Assembly (NCBI GenBank): GCA_002371025.1
Contig: DFFQ01000213.1
Span: 1-60,789 of the forward strand
Length of the DNA stretch: 60,789 bases
Direction of reading: 5' to 3'
Source: Lachnospiraceae bacterium UBA3772
GTDB taxonomy: Bacteria > Bacillota > Clostridia > Lachnospirales > Lachnospiraceae
A program made the position numbers and the translations under genes. The notes under the pieces are model-generated. The model was given only the letters and a program-made list of their open reading frames with translations, was not told where the DNA came from and made no database searches. Shown piece by piece: positions 1-9,700 of this stretch (the stretch's first letter is position 1; every line of letters begins with the position of its first letter).

Positions 1-177
1 CCACATACAGCTCATACAACAAATCCTGTTCCATTCATTCTCTATAATTATGATGAGAATTATACACTTCGCGAAGGCGGTGCACTTTGCGATATAGCTC
101 CAACACTTATCGAAGTAATGGGTATGGAGCAGCCAGCTGAAATGACTGGTAAGTCTCTTCTTGTAAAGAAGAACTAG
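1..177 (+). CDS. gpmI: Phosphoglycerate mutase (2,3-bisphosphoglycerate-independent), C-terminal end only
   Basis: The window opens inside this gene; only the last 58 codons and the TAG stop are present. The segment reads [14 protein letters not shown]..., then [15 protein letters not shown] and EMTGKSLL. These match the conserved metal-binding HT(A)HTTNPVP stretch and the tail of the alkaline-phosphatase-superfamily enzyme that interconverts 3- and 2-phosphoglycerate in glycolysis. The His in HTTNPVP is a manganese ligand in the family. A terminator follows at once, so this gene ends its operon. Another alkaline-phosphatase-fold enzyme is possible but the tail is typical of GpmI. Confidence 0.85.
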   Translation, partial: PHTAHTTNPVPFILYNYDENYTLREGGALCDIAPTLIEVMGMEQPAEMTGKSLLVKKN

Positions 178-198
178 TAATATATTAAACATGGGAGA

Positions 199-245
199 GG
201 ACTGGTAGAAATAGAGTTTTTATATGTTTCTGCCAGTCTTTTTTC
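199..245 (+). terminator. Intrinsic terminator after gpmI
   Basis: An 11-bp stem (200-210 pairing with 227-237, one G-T pair) is followed by a T-rich run at 238-244. It lies 22 bases after the gpmI stop and before the next start codon. Confidence 0.85.
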
Positions 246-270
246 GTGTCAAATAAAAAAAGGGAAGTAA

Positions 271-1248
271 TTGAGTAAGATGATTCAGATCGATCTTATA
301 ACTGGGATTTTAGGGTCGGGGAAGACCACATTTATAAGGAAATATATTAAGTATTTAAACTCTAAAGATATAAAAACAGCTGTATTAATAAATGATCATG
401 GAGCTGTAAATGTAGATATGATCCTGCTTAAGGATTTAGAAAATGATATGTGTCATTTAGAAACTGTGGCAGGAGGATGTGATGCAGACTGCTACAGAAG
501 AAGATTTAAGACAAAGCTGATTGCCCTTTCTATGATGGGATTTACAAGGGTAGTTATGGAACCATCGGGAATATTTGATGTGGATGATTTTTTCGATATT
601 CTTAGTGAAGAACCACTGGATAAATGGTACAAAATAGGAAATATAATCACTATAGTTGATGCGTGTCTTGATGATGAACTGTCCCATCAGTCGGAATTTT
701 TACTGGGATCACAGGCTGCAAATGCCGGAGTTTTACTGTTCAGTAAAACCAGTGGAAAGTCTGAGGCGGAGATTAAAGAAAAACTATCTCATGTAAACAG
801 GGCATTGGATAATATATCCTGTCGAAGAACATATGATATCGACGATGAAAATGTTATATTCAAAGACTGGAATGCACTTAGAGAGTGTGATATGGAAAAG
901 ATAGCAGGATGCGGCTATCAGCAGTATTCCTACGTAAAGGAATGGTTTAATGAGAAAACTTCATCGACTCATTATTTTATGCATGTTACAATGGCAGTGG
1001 ATGAATTAAAAGACTTCATAGATAGTCTCTTTAAAGATGTTTCAGTGGGAGATATATATAGAATAAAAGGCTTCATGCCTGACAAAGATGGATGGGTGGA
1101 ACTTAATGCAACCCGCCATATTTCAACGCTTAAGCCGATAGATGAAGCTCAGGAGATTTTTATCGTTATCGGAGATAATCTTGATTTTAAGAAATTAGAT
1201 GAAAGATTTAGAAATGTTACTGTAAATCCTAATTATACAAGTATTTAG
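271..1248 (+). CDS. CobW/COG0523-like P-loop GTPase with altered metal motif
   Basis: A 325-residue protein with a Walker A loop (GILGSGKTT, residues 12-20) near the N-terminus and a CobW-type layout. COG0523 proteins are GTP-dependent metal chaperones acting in the cytoplasm. The family's CxCC metal motif is replaced here by C70-D-A-D-C74, and the usual NKxD guanine-recognition motif appears only as SKTS. The C-terminal half (about 225-325) fits a CobW C-terminal domain. The start is TTG at 271, six bases after AGGG; ATG at 280 is the alternative and changes only three residues. It heads a seven-gene run to 6631 with gaps of 23 bp or less. The metal and client are unknown. Confidence 0.75.
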   Translation: MSKMIQIDLITGILGSGKTTFIRKYIKYLNSKDIKTAVLINDHGAVNVDMILLKDLENDMCHLETVAGGCDADCYRRRFKTKLIALSMMGFTRVVMEPSGIFDVDDFFDILSEEPLDKWYKIGNIITIVDACLDDELSHQSEFLLGSQAANAGVLLFSKTSGKSEAEIKEKLSHVNRALDNISCRRTYDIDDENVIFKDWNALRECDMEKIAGCGYQQYSYVKEWFNEKTSSTHYFMHVTMAVDELKDFIDSLFKDVSVGDIYRIKGFMPDKDGWVELNATRHISTLKPIDEAQEIFIVIGDNLDFKKLDERFRNVTVNPNYTSI

Positions 1249-1257
1249 TGGAAATAT

Positions 1258-1554
1258 ATGAAAGCCGGAAGTATAATAATATTATTTTTAGTTGTTTGGA
1301 ATGCAATTGTATTCGTTGTTTATGTGGCAGATAAGGTCAAGGCTATTCGAAAAAAATGGAGAGTTCCTGAGAGAAGCCTTCTGATGTTGTCATTTAGTTT
1401 TGGCGGGGTTGGCGCCTTTGCGGGGATGATACTCGCAAGACATAAGGTTAATAAGAAGAAATTCATGATCCTTGTTCCTTTGTCTATCATTATTGAAACA
1501 GCGATAATTGTATTACTTATAAAATATGTGCCAGAGGATTTCTGGTATTTATAA
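1258..1554 (+). CDS. DUF1294 family small membrane protein
   Basis: A 98-residue protein with an N-terminal membrane segment (about 4-24), a basic loop with the family hallmarks DKxKAxxxxWRVPE (about 25-40), a glycine-rich second segment (LMLSFSFGGVGAFAGM), the motif RHKxNKKKF and a C-terminal membrane segment (about 72-92). This is the usual size and layout of DUF1294. The family's function is not established. It lies 9 bp after the CobW-like gene and is probably co-transcribed. Confidence 0.8.
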   Translation: MKAGSIIILFLVVWNAIVFVVYVADKVKAIRKKWRVPERSLLMLSFSFGGVGAFAGMILARHKVNKKKFMILVPLSIIIETAIIVLLIKYVPEDFWYL

Positions 1555-1577
1555 TAATTAGAAAGGTCAGGGGAAAA

Positions 1578-2285
1578 ATGTATACACAGAATTTGGTGGA
1601 AGTAAGAAACATCAAAAAAGGTTATGGTGCAGGACATGAAGTCTATAATAATCTTAATCTGACTATTCAGCCAGGCAGGATTATAGGACTTCTTGGACCA
1701 AATGGATCAGGTAAGACAACTTTACTTAAAATGCTGGCTGGTATCCTTACTCCGGATGCAGGAGAAATCCTTATAAATGGAAATAAGGTAGGGGCAGTCA
1801 CAAAGGCCGAGGTAGCTTATCTTTCAGAAAGAACTTATTTTAATGAGTCCTTAAAAGTTAAGTCAGCAATAGAAATGTTTGCTGATTTTTATCGGGATTT
1901 TGATTCGAATAAGGCTTATCAGATGTTTTATAATCTTGGTATTGATGTCAATGCAAAAATAAAGACTTTATCTAAAGGTAATAAGGAAAAGGTTCAGCTG
2001 GTAATGGTAATGAGCAGAAATGCTAAGTTATATCTTCTTGATGAGCCTATTGCAGGTGTTGATCCTGCCGCAAGAGATTTTATCCTTAATACTATTCTTT
2101 CAAATTATAACAGGGGAGCTACCCTTATCATATCAACTCATCTTATTACTGACGTAGAGAGAGTCCTTGATGAAGTAATCATGGTAAAGAATGGATATAT
2201 CCTTACTCATGAAAATGCAGAGGGACTTCGTCAGAGATGTCAAAAGACTATAGATCAGATATTCAGGGAGGAGTTCAGATGTTAG
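1578..2285 (+). CDS. ABC transporter ATP-binding protein (ABC-2 / YtrB-like)
   Basis: A 235-residue ABC ATPase. Walker A is GPNGSGKTT (about 40-48), the signature is LSKGNKEKVQL (in place of LSGGQ, as is common in YtrB-type ATPases), Walker B is LYLLDEPIAGVD, and the switch His lies in ISTHL. It should energise the permease encoded by the next gene, which overlaps its 3' end. An AGAAAGG ribosome site precedes the ATG. The substrate cannot be told; relatives export peptides or sense envelope stress. Confidence 0.88.
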   Translation: MYTQNLVEVRNIKKGYGAGHEVYNNLNLTIQPGRIIGLLGPNGSGKTTLLKMLAGILTPDAGEILINGNKVGAVTKAEVAYLSERTYFNESLKVKSAIEMFADFYRDFDSNKAYQMFYNLGIDVNAKIKTLSKGNKEKVQLVMVMSRNAKLYLLDEPIAGVDPAARDFILNTILSNYNRGATLIISTHLITDVERVLDEVIMVKNGYILTHENAEGLRQRCQKTIDQIFREEFRC

Positions 2286-3049
2286 GTAAGGCTATTAAAA
2301 ATGAATTTAGAAACAGAGAACATACAGTACTTGTCGTTTTACTTCTGCTTTTAGCAGGAGCAATCCTTGTAAAGTCTTTTTCTAGTTTAGACGAAAGAAA
2401 TATTACAGGTATGATGTTGATATATTTATTGGTTTTTATTGCTTACTTTGGAATCGATATTGCGGCATTTGTGGTAGCTTTTATATCGCCGATAAAGGAT
2501 TTTAGAGACAGATTCTTTAAAGATCAAGGCTATCTTACACATACGCTTCCATTAAATATTCCGACTCTTATAGGTGCACGTCTTATAGTAGATCTGGCTA
2601 TAATGGCACAGCTCATCCTTGCCGGTTTTATTTGTAATTGGCTGGCATGGAGCAAAGATGATATGCTTGATACTCTGCTTAGTTTTATAGAAATGATTAC
2701 TAGTGAAGGGGTTGATAGGGCAAAAATAACATATTATACAATATTAATAGTTATTCTTGTATCAGTTTCATACTTAAGCTTTATATGGCTTTTCTGTGCA
2801 TCATATGCAATAGGACACTCACTGTTTAATAAGCATAAGAAGGTTATTACAGCAGTAACAGCAGTGATAATTAGCGCTATTTCTTATTATTTTTTTGTGG
2901 CTACATTGGTTAAGTATATATCAGGAGACTTTGGTGGTATGACACCGGATGGACTTATATGGTTATTTACAATTGTGGCTGGTGTTTTGCTTGTTATTTT
3001 TGTTTTAACTGTAGGAATAATATTTAAAAAGAAACTTAATCTTGAATAA
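2279..3049 (+). CDS. ABC-2 type transporter permease
   Basis: About 256 residues with six hydrophobic segments: near 16-34, 49-77, 100-125, 158-185, 195-220 and 230-252. The chosen start is ATG 2279 (MLGKAIKNEF), preceded by GGGAGG at the right distance. An in-frame ATG at 2237 lies deep inside the ATPase gene and has no ribosome site. The 7-base overlap with the ATPase indicates translational coupling. The pair forms a complete ABC-2 exporter embedded between the CobW-like and TRAP genes. Confidence 0.82.
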   Translation: MLGKAIKNEFRNREHTVLVVLLLLLAGAILVKSFSSLDERNITGMMLIYLLVFIAYFGIDIAAFVVAFISPIKDFRDRFFKDQGYLTHTLPLNIPTLIGARLIVDLAIMAQLILAGFICNWLAWSKDDMLDTLLSFIEMITSEGVDRAKITYYTILIVILVSVSYLSFIWLFCASYAIGHSLFNKHKKVITAVTAVIISAISYYFFVATLVKYISGDFGGMTPDGLIWLFTIVAGVLLVIFVLTVGIIFKKKLNLE

Positions 3050-3061
3050 TAAGGTAGAAGA

Positions 3062-4030
3062 ATGAGGAAGATTATTAAAAGAGGGGCAGCATTTTTAATT
3101 GCGGCAGCAATGGCTCTTGTTATGACAGGATGTTCCGGTAAAGACAGGATGATGTTTGGGACAGGAGGAACAGCTGGAACATATTATGCATATGGTGGAG
3201 TTCTTGCTCAGTATATGAGAAAATATGCAGGAACTAAAGTTACTGCAGTTTCAACTGGTGCGTCAAAGGCTAATATTCAAAGTATTGGAGATGGGGACTT
3301 TCAGCTGGGATTTACCCAGTCAGATGTTATGACTTATGCCTGGGAAGGGACCCGTTCATTTAAGAAAGATGGACCAACAAGAAATTATAGAACTCTTGGA
3401 TATCTTTATGCAGAGACAGTTCAGCTGTTTACTATGGATAAAAATATCAAATCAGTTGAGGATTTAAGAGGTAAGAGTGTTTCAATCGGTGCAGCAGGTT
3501 CAGGTGTATATTTTAATGCCATGGATGTACTTACTGCTGCCGGGATATCTCTTGATGAAATAAAGCCTCAGTATCAGTCATTTGAGGATTCAAAAGAATC
3601 ATTAAAGGATGGAAAGATTGATGCAGCATTTATAGTTGCAGGTGCGCCTACAACAGCTATAACAGAGCTGGCAACAACCAATGGAGTATATCTAATTCCT
3701 ATCAAGGGCGATTTCAGGCAGAAGATAATGGAATCATGTCCTTATTATGCGGAATATGTTATCCCGGCAGGAACTTATCCGGGACAGGATGATGATATAG
3801 AGACCATTGCAGTTGGTGCTATGATAGTTGTAAGTGAGGATCTTTCTGAAGAGCAGGTCTATAAACTTACAGCGGCAATTTTTGATCACTCTGATGAGAT
3901 TTCAAAGGAAAATGCCAAAGGTAAGGAGCTTTCCCTTGAAAATGCCACCAGCGTGAATACCATCCCTTATCATAAGGGAGCTGCAAAATACTATGCTGAG
4001 CATGGAATCAAAGTTAATACAGAGGAATAA
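3062..4030 (+). CDS. TRAP transporter substrate receptor, TAXI family (lipoprotein)
   Basis: A 322-residue extracytoplasmic receptor. The N-terminus is a lipoprotein signal peptide with lipobox MTGC (Cys24). The mature part starts with MMFGTGGTAGTYYAYGG, the TAXI hallmark, followed by ALxTGASKANI- and GxxDxGFTQSDV-type motifs. TAXI receptors bind a solute and hand it to a fused DctQM-type permease, which is the next gene, 15 bp away. Known ligands of the family are carboxylates such as glutamate or 2-oxoglutarate; the ligand here cannot be read from sequence. Confidence 0.92.
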   Translation: MRKIIKRGAAFLIAAAMALVMTGCSGKDRMMFGTGGTAGTYYAYGGVLAQYMRKYAGTKVTAVSTGASKANIQSIGDGDFQLGFTQSDVMTYAWEGTRSFKKDGPTRNYRTLGYLYAETVQLFTMDKNIKSVEDLRGKSVSIGAAGSGVYFNAMDVLTAAGISLDEIKPQYQSFEDSKESLKDGKIDAAFIVAGAPTTAITELATTNGVYLIPIKGDFRQKIMESCPYYAEYVIPAGTYPGQDDDIETIAVGAMIVVSEDLSEEQVYKLTAAIFDHSDEISKENAKGKELSLENATSVNTIPYHKGAAKYYAEHGIKVNTEE

Positions 4031-4045
4031 GGAGGCAGAGGATTT

Positions 4046-6040
4046 ATGGCAGAGAATAAAGAAGAAATAAAAAATGCCAATAATAATGATCATGCCTCAT
4101 CTGTAGAGGCTGTGATGAAAAAATATGATCGTGAATCAAATACCAGAATCTGGGAAGGGATTCCTAAACAGATAGTTTCTGGAATTCTTGTGCTTTTTTC
4201 ACTTTGGTGCATATATGTAACGCTTTTTGCAACATTTTTGGAGGAGATAAGACTTACTTCCTTTATGGGACTTATAATTCTTATGGGATTCCTTATTTAT
4301 CCTGCAAAAAAAGGTGAGCAGCGTGTAAATTATATGCCTTTATACGATATTATCTTTATGCTTCTTGGCATGGGATCATATTTTTATTTTACATTTAATG
4401 CTACAAAGATAATAAATCAGGGAACAAGATTTGAATGGTATCAGATAATCATTGGTATCATCGGTGTGGCAGCCCTTATTGAGATCACAAGGCGCTGCGT
4501 AGGTCTGCCGATTCTTATAGTAGCTGGATTTTTCGTTTGTTATGCTCTTTTTGTTGGACTTACAAATCCAAGCTTTTTTGGAAGAGTAAAATATCTTATA
4601 AGAAACCTCTTTTATACAAAGGAAGGAATACTTTCAACCCCTGTAAATGTATGTTCAAAGTTTATAGTGGTATTTATCATATTTGGTGCCTTTCTTGAAA
4701 GAACCGGAATTTCAGGTTTCTTCATTAGTCTTGCTAACTGCATAGCTGGTAGATTCGCTGGTGGACCTGCGAAGGTTGCGGTTATTTCTTCGGCACTTTG
4801 TGGTATGGTGTCAGGTTCTTCAGTTGGTAATACAGTAACTACAGGTTCTGTTACAATACCTATGATGAAAAAGACCGGTTACAAGGCTGAATTTTCCGGA
4901 GCAGTAGAAGCTGCGGCTTCCACCGGAGGACAGATAATGCCACCTATTATGGGGGCGGCCGCATTTCTTATGGCAGATTTCGTAGGAGTGCCTTATTCCA
5001 ATATCATCGGAAGAGCCATTCTTCCTGCGGTTCTTTATTTCCTTGGAATATTTGTATCTGTTCATCTTGAGGCAAAGAAACTTAAGCTTACAGGAATACC
5101 TAAGGAGCAGCTGCCTAAATTCAGTCAGCTGATTAAAAAGATATATCTTCTTACTCCTTTGGTAATGCTTGTTATCTGGGTATCAGGCAACTATATGACA
5201 ATGCAGAAGGCTGCATCTATATGCATTATCCTTTCAGTTGTAGTCAGCCTTTTTGATAAGGAAAGACGTATAACACCAAAGAAGATATTAGAAGCATTTG
5301 AAGCAGGCGGAAGAAGTACCATAACTGTAGGCGCAGCCTGCGGTGTGGCTGGTATCATCGCTGGTTCCATCACCATGACAGGACTTGCAAATGATCTTAT
5401 CAACGGTATCGTAAGCGTTGCGGGAAATCATCTTATCATTGCTCTTTTCCTTACAATGCTCTGCTGTATCGTACTTGGTATGGGGGTTCCAACTACAGCT
5501 AATTACTGCATTATGGCAGCCACTACTGCACCTATACTTATAAGAATGGGAGTACCTGCTTTAGCAGCCCATTTCTTTGTATTCTATTTTGGAATTGTTG
5601 CAGATATAACACCTCCTGTTGCTTTAGCAGCGTATGCAGGATCAGCCATAGCAAAGAGTAATCCTATGAAGACAGCGATAAATGCCTCAAAGCTTGCAGT
5701 TGCTGTATTCGTAGTCCCTTATATGTTCTGTTATAATCCGGCCATGCTTCTTATTGAAACAGAACAAAGCGGACCGGTTACAGCTCTTATGATAGTTCAG
5801 ATCGTCATCACATCAGTAATCGGAATATTTGGACTTTCAGCGGCCCTTGAAGGTTACTGCTTCTCAAAGATGAATATGTTAGTAAGATTTTCTATTGCAG
5901 CTGGAGGACTTTTACTTATCCATCCGGCTTTGAAGACTGATATCATAGGACTTCTCATAGTAGTACTTTTGCTCATTTTCCAGTATTTTATGGGGAAAAA
6001 GGAAAAAGAAGAAGGAAAAGCTGGAATTGCGGAGGTTTAA
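4046..6040 (+). CDS. TRAP transporter fused permease (4TM/12TM, DctQM type)
   Basis: A 664-residue polytopic membrane protein. The first ~190 residues hold the small-subunit-like helices. The rest is the large DctM-like domain with its glycine/serine-rich signatures (CGMVSGSSVGNTVTTGSVTI and AAASTGGQIMPPIMGAAAF). Fused permeases of this size are the normal partners of TAXI receptors and move solute with a cation gradient. The gene ends 3 bp before the cytidylate-kinase-like gene. The C-terminus is lysine/glutamate rich. Confidence 0.93.
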   Translation: MAENKEEIKNANNNDHASSVEAVMKKYDRESNTRIWEGIPKQIVSGILVLFSLWCIYVTLFATFLEEIRLTSFMGLIILMGFLIYPAKKGEQRVNYMPLYDIIFMLLGMGSYFYFTFNATKIINQGTRFEWYQIIIGIIGVAALIEITRRCVGLPILIVAGFFVCYALFVGLTNPSFFGRVKYLIRNLFYTKEGILSTPVNVCSKFIVVFIIFGAFLERTGISGFFISLANCIAGRFAGGPAKVAVISSALCGMVSGSSVGNTVTTGSVTIPMMKKTGYKAEFSGAVEAAASTGGQIMPPIMGAAAFLMADFVGVPYSNIIGRAILPAVLYFLGIFVSVHLEAKKLKLTGIPKEQLPKFSQLIKKIYLLTPLVMLVIWVSGNYMTMQKAASICIILSVVVSLFDKERRITPKKILEAFEAGGRSTITVGAACGVAGIIAGSITMTGLANDLINGIVSVAGNHLIIALFLTMLCCIVLGMGVPTTANYCIMAATTAPILIRMGVPALAAHFFVFYFGIVADITPPVALAAYAGSAIAKSNPMKTAINASKLAVAVFVVPYMFCYNPAMLLIETEQSGPVTALMIVQIVITSVIGIFGLSAALEGYCFSKMNMLVRFSIAAGGLLLIHPALKTDIIGLLIVVLLLIFQYFMGKKEKEEGKAGIAEV

Positions 6041-6043
6041 TGA

Positions 6044-6631
6044 ATGAAATATAAGGTAATAACAATAAGCCGTGAATATGCGGCATATGGAAGAACTATT
6101 GCCAAAGGACTTTCAGAAAAGTTAGGAATACCATTTTATGATAAGGATTTCGTTAAAGAGACAGCGAGGATCAGTGGCTATTCCGAGGAAGAGGTTAATG
6201 AAGAGGGTGAAGCTATAAGCCCTGCAGGAAGTATCATGAATTCGATACTTAATAATGCAGCTCCTTATACCAGTTCACATGACAGCATTTTTAATGCTGA
6301 GAAAGATCTCATCCTTAAACTTTCTGAAGAACCATGTATAATTGTTGGAAGATGTGCAGATCAGGTGCTCCATAAAGCAGGAATAGAATGCTTTTCAATC
6401 TTTTTATATGCTGATTTGGAATTCAGACTTAAGAGGGCTGCTGAGATAAAGGATAATGAAGGCAAAGATTTAAAGAAAGTAATCGAAAAGGTGGATAATT
6501 ACAGAAAGACTTACTATAAGAAATATACAGGTAAGAACCTTGGAGATTATAAGAATTATAATATCTGTCTGGATACAGGAAAAATTGGCGTAGAAAAATG
6601 TATCAATATACTTGCAGATATTTTAGGATAG
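6044..6631 (+). CDS. Cytidylate-kinase-like protein (Cytidylate_kin2 type), degenerate P-loop
   Basis: A 195-residue protein that starts ISREYAAYGRTIAKGLSEKLGIPFYDKDF, the N-terminal pattern of the Cytidylate_kin2 family (ISREYGSGG...LGIxYYDKEL). Here the glycine-rich GSGG stretch has become AAYG, so nucleotide binding may be impaired. A later GRCAD motif and C-terminal CLDTGKIGVEKC fit the family. It is the last gene of the TRAP operon (3-bp gap). A paralogue with an intact loop follows the liv operon at 16023. A kinase role is inference; the family's true substrate is not settled. Confidence 0.8.
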   Translation: MKYKVITISREYAAYGRTIAKGLSEKLGIPFYDKDFVKETARISGYSEEEVNEEGEAISPAGSIMNSILNNAAPYTSSHDSIFNAEKDLILKLSEEPCIIVGRCADQVLHKAGIECFSIFLYADLEFRLKRAAEIKDNEGKDLKKVIEKVDNYRKTYYKKYTGKNLGDYKNYNICLDTGKIGVEKCINILADILG

Positions 6632-6644
6632 TTTTAAAATTACT

Positions 6645-6681
6645 ATACGGGTGCTGGTAGTTTCCCAGCACCCGTATTTTT
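6645..6681 (+). terminator. Intrinsic terminator closing the TRAP operon
   Basis: An 11-bp perfect stem (6647-6657 with 6665-6675), a 7-base loop and a T-rich tail at 6676-6681. It closes the run of genes that begins at 271. Confidence 0.92.
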
Positions 6682-6755
6682 CATATATCAGGGAAATATA
6701 TGATAAAGTTTTTTTATTAATTGGGTAGTTGGTTATATTAAATCAGGGGTTCATT

Positions 6756-9700
6756 ATGGATAATCGTAAGGAAAATGGGAGAAGATACAGGCCCATTGTT
6801 CATATTCTTATCATTTTAATCTTTCTTGCCAGCGGAGTAATGCTGGGTTATATCTTAAAAAGCTATGCGGGAGACAAAATCTCACCGGAGCGTGTTTGTG
6901 ATGCATTGATATTCTTTTTTGGTGTTTTCTTCTGGGTACTCCATATCATAAGAAAAATCTCAAAATCCGGATCCAGAGGTATGGAATATATATCTGTGGC
7001 ATGTATTGTCATGGCATTATATTTTTTCCTGGAAAATGACATTGTAAGCGTCTATAAAGGAAATGAACTTACTACTACAGCGGTAATAGCTCTTGTTAAT
7101 ATTATCGTTTCAGCTTTTTTTACGATTTATTATTATAATAAATTCTCTAAAGTTTTTAGATATGGTTTCTTAATCCCTGCAGTAATAGAAATAATAAATG
7201 CGATAATTTATACATTGATATATATATTTGAATTCGTTCCACTGTGGGTAGCTGCGGACTTTTCAAGACTGGTGCTTGTAATAACATTGGTTATCATGGG
7301 AGTTAAGATCGGCTTAAATGCCAGATCAAAAAAGGAACAGAATTATAGATATACAATGATAATGGATATAAGCGGACTTATTGTATTTGCTTATACTACA
7401 ATGTCTGACGTGATTAGTAATATTACTCTGTCACCCAGCGGATTTAATGCGCTTTCAAGATATGGAGCAACTTTCTTTGTTCTTATTTCATTCCTGGGAC
7501 ATATCAGAGAGATAATAATTGAAAATCGTGGACTGGAATCAGAAAATGAGAGACTTCTTAAACAGACCATTGAAAATGAAAGGCGTCTCCTTGAAGAAGC
7601 AAGAAGTGAGAAAGAAAAGGCGGAAGCAGATAATGTAGCAAAGAGTCTCTTCCTTGCCAATATGAGCCATGAGATAAGGACGCCTATTAATGCCATTCTG
7701 GGCATGAATACCATGATAAGAAGAGAGGCTGAAAGCTCGGAAGTTAAAGAGTATGCGGATAATGTGGATACGGCGGCTCATAGTCTTTTGTCTCTTATTA
7801 ATGACATTCTTGATTTTTCCAAGATTGAATCAGGAAAGATGGATATCGTTCCTACAAAATATAAGCTCTATGACCTTGTTAAAGAAGTCTTTATCATGTC
7901 AAAGGAAAGGGCGGACAATAAAGATATCAGATTAGAATTGGTAAATGATCCAAATCTTCCTGCAGAACTTTATGGTGATGAGGTAAGGATAAGAGAGATA
8001 CTTATGAATCTCCTTAGTAATGCCATTAAGTATACAAATGAAGGGACGGTAACTCTTCGCCTTAGTATGCTGGAAATAAGAGATCCGGATATATGGTTTA
8101 TTGTCGAAGTTGAAGATACCGGAAGTGGAATCAGGCAGGAAAATCTTGCGAAGATATTTGATTCATTTAAGAGAGTTGATGAAAAGAAAAATAAAAATAT
8201 AGAAGGTACGGGACTTGGACTTAATATCACAAAGAACATTGTAGAAATGATGGGTGGAACTATCGATGTTGCCAGTGAATATGAGGTAGGTTCAGTATTT
8301 AGAGTTGAGATACCTCAGACCATAGTCTCATCTAAAAAAGTCGGAAATATGACTGAAAAGATGGAGGAAGAAAGCAGTGAGTTAAAGAGAGTATCGGATA
8401 TCTATAGATCCAGGGTATTTGCGCCAAATGCAAGAGTCCTTGTAGTGGATGATGTGGAAATGAATATCAGGGTTTTTAAAGCATTGCTTAAAAATTCCGG
8501 AATGCAGATAGATTCAACTACTAAAGGAGCAGAGGCAATAGACCTTATCAGGGAAAATCATTACGATATCATTTTCCTTGATGATATGATGCCTGAGGTA
8601 GATGGTAAGGATGTTCTTGCTAAGATAAAGAAATTATCCAAGGATGAAAATTTCATAAATAAAGATACTGCTGTAGTAATGCTTACAGCAAATGCCGTGG
8701 CTGGTGCGAGGGAAAACTATCTTTCTATGGGATTTGATGAATATCTTCCAAAGCCTATCAAGGATTCTGACTTAGAGGATATGATAATAAAATTACTTCC
8801 TTCGGATAAGACCGAAAATACAAGGGTTTTATATGGGACAGAGGTAAGACATAAAAAAGGTGAGTTTGCCAAAGGCAAGATAACAGAAGTATTAAATGAG
8901 GATACAGAAGTTCTTCGAAGATCCTATGATGAAGAAGATAATGGAATTGAAGGAATAGATGGAAAAGTAGGAAAAGCCGTAAAAGATACATTCCGAAAGA
9001 AAAAAAGAAATCTAAGGATGGTGTTCTATGGCATAGGATATTCATTTTTTGGGTTGATATTATTTGCATTCTTTATCTCCAATTATGGCAAGCCATATAC
9101 AAGATTCGGACTGGATAATAATAATTATGTTGTAATGACAGATGGCTGGACCATTTCGTCCAATGGACAGACAATGAAAAATGCTCAGATACCTAATAAA
9201 CTTCAGGATATAGGGGCAGATAAGGATGTGGTGATCACAAACAAGATCCCGGAAACAGTAAAGTCTGATGTAAATGAAGATAATAAAATAGATATATTGA
9301 GTGATCCGGATACTTATCAGCTCTTTATCTATTCAAAAGGACAGGATATAAAAGTTCTTCTGGATGGAGAAGAAATATATAATTATAAGTATCAGGAAGA
9401 TTCATTATTTAATGCTGATTTTGCGCCAAATATATGGATACCGGTAAATGTACCAAGGGATGCAGAGGGAAAAACTGTTGAGATCCATTATCATATGTCA
9501 AGAAATGAGAGCTCAAAGATAAGTCGGGTTATATATGGAGACAGGTTATCCATTGCTAAAATGATAATCAAAGATAATATGTTCCTTATATTTTCACTTT
9601 TTGTAATGATGGTTATGGCTATTGGATGTATTGTTTATTATATGGCCAATAATCTTAAGAAAGAAGATGGAAAAGGATTCATATATATAGCCATATCAAT

